From: Nonomuraea pusilla
GTDB taxonomy: Bacteria; Actinomycetota; Actinomycetes; Streptosporangiales; Streptosporangiaceae
Direction of reading: 5' to 3'
NCBI RefSeq assembly: GCF_900109355.1
Contig: NZ_FOBF01000017.1
Span: forward strand, 1 to 64,000
DNA: 64,000 nucleotides
Shown here: positions 58,502 to 64,000 of the stretch, in pieces
Layout: every line of letters begins with the position of its first letter
Position numbering within the stretch: position 1 is the stretch's first letter
Position numbers and translations under genes: made by a program
Notes under the pieces: generated by a model
Seen by the model: only the letters and a program-made list of their open reading frames with translations
What the model was told of the DNA's origin: nothing
Databases searched by the model: none

Positions 58502-59307
58502 GGATATCCGACGGGGTCGAGCGGCGGCTCCCAGGCCGGGCCGACGGCGGCACGCGGACGGCTCCGCAGCCGTAGCCGCAGCCAGATCCGGCCCATCTCC
58601 AGGAGGATGCCGAGGCTGTGGCGGGCCGGGGAGAAGCGCGAGCCCGGCATGTCATGCCAGTTCACGGGGATCTCCAGCACCTTGGCGCCGCGCGCGGCGC
58701 AGCGGGCCAGCAGCTCCACGTCGAACGCGAAGCCGGGCGTGCGCAGGCCGGCGGCGACGTCGCGGGCCAGCACGCCGTCGAAGAACTTGAAGCCGCACTG
58801 GGTGTCGCTGACGCCGGGCACGAGCGCGGCGGCGAGCGCGCGGAAGCCGAAGGCGCCCAGCTCGCGCACCTTGCTGTGGCGGTTCTCGACGACCGAGCCG
58901 GCGTGGGCCCTGGAGCCGATCACCACACGTTCCCCGGACAGCAGCAGCCCGAGGGCGGAGTCGACGGCGTCCAGGTCGGTGGCCATGTCGGCGTCGCAGA
59001 AGCCCACGAAGGGCGCGGACGTCGCCAGCAGTCCTGCGCGCACGGCGGCTCCCTTGCCGGGGGTCGCGCACGCCACCAGGCGCACCGGCACCCGGCCGGC
59101 CGGCCAGGTCCTGACGATCTCGGCGGTGCCGTCCGTGCTGTTGTTGTCGACGACGATGACGCGGGACGGGAACGGCATGCGGGCAAGCTTCGCGCACAGC
59201 TGCAGGAGGCCCCCGGGGAGTCGTCCTTCCTCGTTGCGGGCGGGGATGACGATCTCAAGCAGTGGTGGTCGGCTCGTCCTCTCGTCCCCTGGGGAGGAGG
59301 GCGGCAT
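58498..59307 (-). CDS. Family 2 glycosyltransferase (polyprenyl-phosphate sugar synthase-like)
   Basis: A 269-residue GT-A enzyme: LEIVIPARNEEGRLP, VIVVDNNSTDGTAEIV, GKGAAVRAGLLATSAPFVGFCDADMATD (DxD-type metal site) and DTQCGFKFFDG. These blocks match dolichol/polyprenyl-phosphate glucose or mannose synthases. It may supply a lipid-linked sugar to the membrane GT-C proteins of the locus. ATG 59307 is chosen at the start of the conserved domain; the ribosome site is weak. Confidence 0.88.
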   Translation of the reverse strand: MPPSSPGDERTSRPPLLEIVIPARNEEGRLPGGLLQLCAKLARMPFPSRVIVVDNNSTDGTAEIVRTWPAGRVPVRLVACATPGKGAAVRAGLLATSAPFVGFCDADMATDLDAVDSALGLLLSGERVVIGSRAHAGSVVENRHSKVRELGAFGFRALAAALVPGVSDTQCGFKFFDGVLARDVAAGLRTPGFAFDVELLARCAARGAKVLEIPVNWHDMPGSRFSPARHSLGILLEMGRIWLRLRLRSRPRAAVGPAWEPPLDPVGYP

Positions 59308-59317
59308 CAGGATCGGG

Positions 59318-59452
59318 CTACCGGTCGCCGTAGTTGTAGAGCGGCTGGTTGACCGGCGTGGTGGTGGCGCCGGTGAGAGAGACCGTGGTGACCGTCGCCA
59401 CGAGGGTCGCAACGGCCACGCCTATGATCGCTGCTAAGAGGATCTTGATCAT
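59318..59452 (-). CDS. DUF2613-like small secreted or membrane protein
   Basis: A 44-residue product too short for most gene finders: an N-terminal hydrophobic helix MIKILLAAIIGVAVATLVAT, then a Thr-rich segment and the end NQPLYNYGDR. GGAGG lies 7 bases before the ATG. DUF2613 proteins sit beside aftD in mycobacteria (Rv0236A, from memory), and this one is 10 bases upstream of the GT2 gene at the head of the AftD-like operon. Confidence 0.75.
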   Translation of the reverse strand: MIKILLAAIIGVAVATLVATVTTVSLTGATTTPVNQPLYNYGDR

Positions 59453-59510
59453 GAGGGTTCCTCCGTGCGCGGACTAGGTGCGGGCCGTGCCTAACCTAGA
59501 ACCAATTCTT

Positions 59511-59526
59511 GCTACTAGCTAGTAGC
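59511..59526. promoter_or_regulatory. 16-bp perfect palindrome upstream of the AftD-like operon
   Basis: GCTACTAGCTAGTAGC, about 60 bases upstream of the DUF2613-like start, in an unusually AT-rich stretch (59453-59565). It could be an operator; with TTGTAA about 17 bases ahead of TAGCTA on the minus strand, a promoter may overlap it. Confidence 0.5.
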
Positions 59527-59565
59527 TAGACGAAATCTTTACAAAAGGGCTGATCAACGGCCATT

Positions 59566-61161
59566 TTACGACTTTACTGACGGAACAGAACCATCGAATC
59601 GGTACAGTCGCAGATCAGAACCGCTGATCACCAGCCTGGCGCCGCGCAGCCACCCCTCGAAGCGCCGAAGCTCCCCCGGCGTCCCGGCATCGACCACGAC
59701 GTACCTAAACCCCGCCGCGGCAAGGTCCGGCGATGATCCATCTAGTACGCGTTCTACCGCCTGCGCCCGGGGGTCCTCGCTCGCGACGACCGTCCCGCCG
59801 ACGCGTACGGCGTCGTTGCTGACCACCCGCCGCCCCGGCACGGCGAAGAACCGCTGCGCCGGGTCGAGCAGCGCCCTGCCGCCGTTCCACGGGAAGCGCC
59901 GGTACGACTCGAACGGCAGCACCAGCACGTCCCCCTCCGCGCCGTCACGCCGCACGGCCTCGCGCGCGGCCGTCCAGCTCGCCGGGTACGCCACCGCGTC
60001 GAGCGCGCCCAGCGCGCCCCACGCCATCGTCGGCAGCACCGCGACGGGCACCGCGACCAGCACCGCCGCCACCCCCGTCCGGGCCCGCGCCGGCACCGCC
60101 CGGCCCGCCGCCTCGGTGAGCAGGCCCAGCCCCACGGCCGCGACGAGCGCCAGCGGCGCCACGTACTGCTGCGCGTCGCGGAACACCGCGAACCCCGCCC
60201 ACGTCTCCACCGCCCAGCGCAGCGCCGCCCTGCCCGGCTCGCCCACCCCGAGGCAGGCGACGCCCAGCCCCACCGCGGCCGCCGCCGCCAGCCCCTTCCT
60301 GTACGGCACGTCGGAGCGCAGGAACCAGACGACCCCGGCGATCACCAGCACCAGCCTGGCCACGGCCCCCGGCACGGTGTCGTAGCCGGCGGGCACGGCG
60401 TGGGCGTTCCAGATCCCGCCCAGCGACACGACGCTCACGACGGCGCCGAACGGCCCGTCGGCCCTGGCCGCGAAGGCGTCCACCCCGAGCGGGTCACCGG
60501 CGAGCGCCACCGGCCGCAGCGCAGTGACCGCGAGCCACGGCAGCGCGAACGCCACCAGCCACGCGGCGACCCGCCCGGCGGTCACCGCCCGCGCCTTCCC
60601 GCCTGACGGTCCCATCAGGGCGGCGGTGGGGAGCGCGGTGACCGCCGTCACCGTCATGGCGGCGAACCCGCCCACGGCGGCGGGCACCATCGCGACCGCG
60701 AGCCGCCGCCCGTGGCGGGGGCCGGACGCCAGGGCGCGTACCACCCAGGGCAGCCCGGCGTAGCCGAGCAGGAGCGCCCACTGTCCCATGAGCAGCCGCT
60801 CGGCCACGTACGGGTTCCAGACGTAGAACGCCCCGGCCACGAGCCGCGCCCCCAGGGAGGCGGAGGGCGTCAGCAGCGCGGCCCCCGAGCAGCCCAGCAC
60901 GAAGATCCCGAGCAGGATCGCCTTCTGCACCAGTTCCGCGGGCAGCACCTGGGCCAGCGCGGTGACCACCGCGTCGCTGGGAACGACCCGCGCCGCTCCC
61001 CCGGCCAGCCCGAAGGTGAACGGCGAGAACGCCGGATCTGGCACGAACACCATGTCCTGGAGCAGCACGAACCCCCAGGCCAGGCCCGGCCCGAGCGCCA
61101 GGCAGCCCAGGGCGAGCCCGAGAAGGGCGGAGGCGGCCCCTGCCCGGGAGGTGTGCGGCAT
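59566..61161 (-). CDS. Large multi-pass membrane protein (YfhO/GT-C-like)
   Basis: A 531-residue membrane protein with about 12 hydrophobic segments and a soluble C-terminal part containing DVLVLPFESYRRFPWNGGRALLDPAQRF and FRYVVVDAGTPGELRRFEGWL. The layout (long membrane part, then a domain with a FRYVVVD strand) resembles uncharacterised GT-C/YfhO proteins of actinobacteria and may correspond to Rv0226c-type proteins. ATG 61161 precedes the first membrane helix; upstream in-frame codons to 61206 look non-coding. It lies upstream of the AftD-like operon on the same strand. Confidence 0.75.
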   Translation of the reverse strand: MPHTSRAGAASALLGLALGCLALGPGLAWGFVLLQDMVFVPDPAFSPFTFGLAGGAARVVPSDAVVTALAQVLPAELVQKAILLGIFVLGCSGAALLTPSASLGARLVAGAFYVWNPYVAERLLMGQWALLLGYAGLPWVVRALASGPRHGRRLAVAMVPAAVGGFAAMTVTAVTALPTAALMGPSGGKARAVTAGRVAAWLVAFALPWLAVTALRPVALAGDPLGVDAFAARADGPFGAVVSVVSLGGIWNAHAVPAGYDTVPGAVARLVLVIAGVVWFLRSDVPYRKGLAAAAAVGLGVACLGVGEPGRAALRWAVETWAGFAVFRDAQQYVAPLALVAAVGLGLLTEAAGRAVPARARTGVAAVLVAVPVAVLPTMAWGALGALDAVAYPASWTAAREAVRRDGAEGDVLVLPFESYRRFPWNGGRALLDPAQRFFAVPGRRVVSNDAVRVGGTVVASEDPRAQAVERVLDGSSPDLAAAGFRYVVVDAGTPGELRRFEGWLRGARLVISGSDLRLYRFDGSVPSVKS

Positions 61162-61302
61162 CCCGCTATGACACCACAACCCCACCAATGCCCGATCCGC
61201 ACACAATGCCGGCTACGGCCCAGTCCGGCCCACACAGCCGACCGCCACCCGACAAGCCCAAGAAGAGCCGCCCCCTACGCACAGGACGCCCACCACCCCC
61301 CG

Positions 61303-61386
61303 AAGGACGGCCACCCCCTCACAGACCGGCCACCTCCTGCGGACGGGACGCCCACCGCCCCTCCAAGGACGGCCACCCCCTCACAG
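61303..61386. repeat. 22-bp direct repeat downstream of the fadE34-like gene
   Basis: AAGGACGGCCACCCCCTCAC plus two bases occurs at 61303-61324 and 61365-61386. The second copy supplies the left arm of the terminator hairpin. The rest of the 61162-61409 gap is C-rich and shows nothing else. Confidence 0.75.
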
Positions 61387-61396
61387 GGTGGCCGTC
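61368..61396. terminator. Terminator hairpin of the fadE34-like gene
   Basis: GACGGCCACCC, 7-base loop, GGGTGGCCGTC: a perfect 11-bp stem 14 bases beyond the stop codon at 61410. Confidence 0.75.
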
Positions 61397-61409
61397 GCCC
61401 GAAGGTGGG

Positions 61410-63590
61410 CTACTTGCCGGGCTCCGGGTCCCTGGGCAGCCCGAGCATGCGCTCGCCGATGATGTTGAGCTGCACCTCCGTGGTGCCGCCGTAGATGGTC
61501 ATCGCCCGCGTGGAGAGCACGGCGCGGTTCCAGTAGCCGGCGTCGCCGAGCTTCATGTCGGCCGCCACCGTCGCGGCCGGGCCGAGCAGGCTGACGGCCG
61601 TCTCCGAGACGTGCTGCGCGTGCGAGGTCGACAGCAGCTTGCGCACGGAGGCGTCGGCGCCCGGCTCGGTGCCGGCGAGCTGCTTGAGCGTGACCCGCAG
61701 CGACAGCGCGTTGATCGAGTGGCCCTCGCAGACCACCCCCGCCACCTCGTACGCCTCCACCGGGGTGAGCTCGCGCCCGAGCCGTCCGACGAGGCCGAGC
61801 AGGTCGGGCACGGACGCGCCGGTGCCGCCCGAGCCGGACGACAGCGAGACCCGCTCGTTCGACAGCGTGTTGCGCGCGACCTGCCAGCCCTGGCCGACCT
61901 CGCCCACGACCAGCTCGTCAGGGACGAAGACGTCGTCGAGGAAGACCTCGTTGAACAGGTTCTCGCCGGTCATCTCGGTGAGGGGCCTGACGGTCACGCC
62001 TGGGGCCTTCATGTCCACCAGGAAGTACGTGATGCCCTCGTGCTTGGACCCCTCGGAGGAGTTACGGGCGATGCAGATGCCCCATTCGGCGACGTGCGCG
62101 ACGGACGTCCAGATCTTCTGGCCGTTGAGCCGCCAGCCGCCCTCGACCTTCTCCGCCTTCATCTGCAGCGACGCCAGGTCGGACCCGGCGCCGGGCTCCG
62201 AGAAGAGCTGGCACCACATCGTCTCGCCGCTGAGCGTCCTGGGCAGGAAGCGCTCCTGCTGCTCCCTGGTGCCGTACACGGCGATGGACGGCACCACCCA
62301 GGCACCGATGATCATGGCGGGCAGCCGCACCTTGGCGGCCTTGAGCTCCTGCGCGATGAGCACCTGCTCCAGCGGCTTGGCGTCGCGCCCCCACGGCCTG
62401 GGCAGGTGCGGCATGACGAAGCCGCGCGCGGCGAGCTCGCGCCGCTGCTCGACGCCCTCCAGCCGGGCGATCTCGGCGATCTCCGCCCGGATCGACTCGC
62501 GCAGTTCCTCGGCGTCCTCGGGCAGGTCGATCTCCATCTCGCGGCCGACGCCCTGCAGGGCCAGCGCCGTCACGGTGGCGGCCCACTCGGCGGACGGCCC
62601 GAGCAGCGCGCGCAGGGTGAGGGCCCTGCGGTAGTAGAGGTGGACGTCGTGCTCGAAGGTGTAGCCGATGCCGCCGAACGTCTGGATGGCGTCCTTGGCG
62701 CACTGGACGGCCGCGTCGGGGGCCATGACCCCGGCCACGGCGGCGGCGAACTCCAGCTCGCGGCCGTCGGCGCGGGTGGCGTCCCAGACGGTGGCGCGGG
62801 CCTGCTCCAGCGCGACGAGCATGCGCGACAGCTTGTGCTTGATGCCCTGGAACTGGCCGATGGGCCGCCCGAACTGCACGCGTACCTTGGCGTACCGGGC
62901 GGCGGCCTCGACGCACCAGGAGGCGAGGCCGGCGGCCTCCGCGCCGAACAGGACGGCGGCCAGGTTGCGCACGTCGAGCGTCTCGACGCCGTCGAGCACG
63001 CGGTCGGCGGGCACGGTGACGTCCGCCAGCTCGACCCTGGCCACGGGCCGGGTGAGGTCGAGCGACTTGAGGGCGGTGACGGTGGCGGCGGAGGCGTCGA
63101 GCGCGACCCACTTCTCGCCGTCGGGCGTGGACACGGGCAGGACGAGCACGTCGGCGAGCGAACCGCCGAGCACGGGCTCGGCGGTGCCGGAGACGGTCAG
63201 CGAGCCGTCCTCGGCGGGGGCGCCGGTGAGCGCCGCGGTGAGGGCGACGGCGCCGGTGAGCGTGCCGTCGGCGAGGGGCGCCAGCAGGTCGTTCCGCTTG
63301 GAGGCGCTGATGACGGCGCCGGCGAGCACGGTCGGCACGTACGGCCCCGGCGCCATGCGCTCGGCGAGCGCCTCGACGGCCACGGCGGCCTCCAGCAGCC
63401 CGTACCCGGAGCCGCCGGAGTCCTCGGGCAGGTGCAGCCCGAGCAGGCCCTGCTCGGCGAGCCCGGCCCAGAACGGCGGACGCCCGCCGCTGTCCGCGGA
63501 ACGCAGCATCTCGGACGAGATGTTGCGCTCGGCCCAGCCGCTCACCGACTCGCGGAGCGCCTCGTGCTCCTCGCTCAACCCGATCGCCAT
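61410..63590 (-). CDS. fadE34: FadE34-like double acyl-CoA dehydrogenase
   Basis: A 726-residue fusion of two acyl-CoA dehydrogenase halves. The N-terminal half has LGLHLPEDSGGSGYG, FGRPIGQFQGIKHKLS and QTFGGIGYTFEHDVHLYYRRA; the C-terminal half has MWCQLFSEPGAGSDLASLQ, WRLNGQKIWTSVAHVAEWG and MTIYGGTTEVQLNIIGERMLGLPR. Length and fusion match FadE34 (ChsE3) of mycobacterial sterol side-chain catabolism, which lies divergent from kstR there. GGAGG precedes the ATG by 7 bases. A CTAGAA/TTCTAG inverted repeat lies upstream. Confidence 0.82.
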   Translation of the reverse strand: MAIGLSEEHEALRESVSGWAERNISSEMLRSADSGGRPPFWAGLAEQGLLGLHLPEDSGGSGYGLLEAAVAVEALAERMAPGPYVPTVLAGAVISASKRNDLLAPLADGTLTGAVALTAALTGAPAEDGSLTVSGTAEPVLGGSLADVLVLPVSTPDGEKWVALDASAATVTALKSLDLTRPVARVELADVTVPADRVLDGVETLDVRNLAAVLFGAEAAGLASWCVEAAARYAKVRVQFGRPIGQFQGIKHKLSRMLVALEQARATVWDATRADGRELEFAAAVAGVMAPDAAVQCAKDAIQTFGGIGYTFEHDVHLYYRRALTLRALLGPSAEWAATVTALALQGVGREMEIDLPEDAEELRESIRAEIAEIARLEGVEQRRELAARGFVMPHLPRPWGRDAKPLEQVLIAQELKAAKVRLPAMIIGAWVVPSIAVYGTREQQERFLPRTLSGETMWCQLFSEPGAGSDLASLQMKAEKVEGGWRLNGQKIWTSVAHVAEWGICIARNSSEGSKHEGITYFLVDMKAPGVTVRPLTEMTGENLFNEVFLDDVFVPDELVVGEVGQGWQVARNTLSNERVSLSSGSGGTGASVPDLLGLVGRLGRELTPVEAYEVAGVVCEGHSINALSLRVTLKQLAGTEPGADASVRKLLSTSHAQHVSETAVSLLGPAATVAADMKLGDAGYWNRAVLSTRAMTIYGGTTEVQLNIIGERMLGLPRDPEPGK

Positions 63591-63621
63591 AGCTCATCCT
63601 CCGTCAGGTCGCAGTCCATGC

Positions 63622-63638
63622 CTAGAACCATATTCTAG
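63622..63638. promoter_or_regulatory. Inverted repeat CTAGAA-N5-TTCTAG before fadE34
   Basis: It resembles a KstR site (CTAGAAC-N2-GTTCTAG) with one extra central base; one half-site, GTTCTAG on the minus strand, is perfect. Confidence 0.4.
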
Positions 63639-63653
63639 AGGATGCTTCTAAGC

Positions 63654-64000
63654 CTAGAGCGGGCGAACCTTGTCCGCGAGGGTGTTCAGATCGCGCCAGT
63701 ACGCCTTGCCGCTCTGCGGGATCGAGCCCACGAGCATGGCGGGCTTGGTCTTGCCCACCTCGACGACCGTCACCATGGCCTGCCCCACCTGCCGGGCGTT
63801 CCCCGAGGGGTACGAGACCGTGAACGCCAGCGTCCAGCCCTTGCCCACGGGCACCTTCCTGGAGGCCGTCCAGGCCGTGAGCGTGGCGCCCTCGGGGTAC
63901 TGGGTGCGCAGCGTCCAGCGGGCCGCCTGGACGGCGATGGCGCGGTAGTCGGCGTCGGTGGACGGCTTGGCCGCGGGCGCGTCGCCGGGCAGCATCGCCG
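63654..64000 (-). CDS. Hypothetical protein, C-terminal part (start outside window)
   Basis: The frame is open from the right edge to the TAG at 63654-63656. The visible part of about 115 residues is soluble: an Ala/Pro segment, then ADYRAIAVQAARWTLRTQYP, WTLAFTVSYPSGNARQVG and AMVTVVEVGKTKPAMLVGSI. It resembles the C-terminal extracytoplasmic domain of membrane-anchored actinomycete proteins. An ATG at 63995 could be a start, but the preceding Ala/Pro context suggests a longer protein. Confidence 0.6.
   Translation of the reverse strand, partial: AMLPGDAPAAKPSTDADYRAIAVQAARWTLRTQYPEGATLTAWTASRKVPVGKGWTLAFTVSYPSGNARQVGQAMVTVVEVGKTKPAMLVGSIPQSGKAYWRDLNTLADKVRPL

Noticed and set aside
1..64000. 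tRNA, rRNA, riboswitch, origin or attachment sites
   Set aside because: No cloverleaf, rRNA segment, known riboswitch core, DnaA box cluster or att-like duplication was recognised by eye; a covariance-model search would be needed to exclude small RNAs.

Overview
The window is very GC-rich DNA with tight, often ATGA/GTGA-coupled operons and many genes that appear to start without a leader. The gene content includes KstR-type sterol genes, AftD/DUF3367, DUF3068, a CU044_5270-like protein paired with a sigma factor, and a LuxR-type ATPase regulator. This is an actinomycete chromosome; a member of the Streptosporangiales such as Nonomuraea is my best guess, but it is not proven. No rRNA, tRNA, CRISPR array or phage was seen. 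The only mobile DNA is the right end of an IS481-family element at the left edge.

Layout. 1-3.1 kb: IS481 right end abutting a slipin gene, then a two-CBS-domain protein and a cytochrome P450. 3.1-7.2 kb: a large LuxR-type ATPase regulator divergent from a LysE exporter/TetR pair. 7.2-11.6 kb: D-amino-acid catabolism (N-acyl-D-amino-acid deacylase, D-threonine aldolase/D-serine dehydratase-like enzyme, RidA) plus an unrecognised TIM-barrel-like protein. 11.6-15.5 kb: response regulator and a histidine kinase whose frame runs without a stop into a DUF4173-like membrane protein. 15.6-19.4 kb: arylamine N-acetyltransferase, a tandem pseudokinase, a GT-C type membrane glycosyltransferase and a small membrane protein. 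19.4-29.3 kb: DUF3817/SURF1, a secreted beta-propeller protein, gamma-glutamyltransferase, a NarL-type two-component system, a methyltransferase, SHOCT and TauE/SafE-cupredoxin proteins, and a Sel1/TPR protein. 29.4-36.4 kb: alanine dehydrogenase, class III aminotransferase, M20 peptidase, sigma factor with its partner, ArsR-like regulator. 36.6-40 kb: degenerate ABC ATPase, YhgE/Pip membrane protein and TetR in one coupled operon behind a palindromic operator. 40-42.3 kb: cysteine dioxygenase, LysR, second LysE.

42.3-50.9 kb is a sterol side-chain degradation island: FadD19-, Ltp3-, Ltp4- and Rv3521-like genes and a second acyl-CoA synthetase on the minus strand, divergent from an EchA19-like hydratase, with a nitronate monooxygenase-like gene beyond. 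Its promoter regions carry exact matches to the mycobacterial KstR2 and KstR operator consensus sequences. A FadE34-like double acyl-CoA dehydrogenase lies at 61.4-63.6 kb. Between them, 51.2-61.2 kb is an envelope glycosylation locus (DUF3068, acyltransferase 3, AftD-like DUF3367 protein, GT4, GT2, DUF2613, multi-pass membrane protein), matching in content the Rv0225-Rv0236c neighbourhood of Mycobacterium tuberculosis as I remember it.

The intergenic gaps are all under 300 bases. The main ones hold operators, hairpins or short tandem repeats, listed below. Family names rest on motif reading and memory; no database search was possible.
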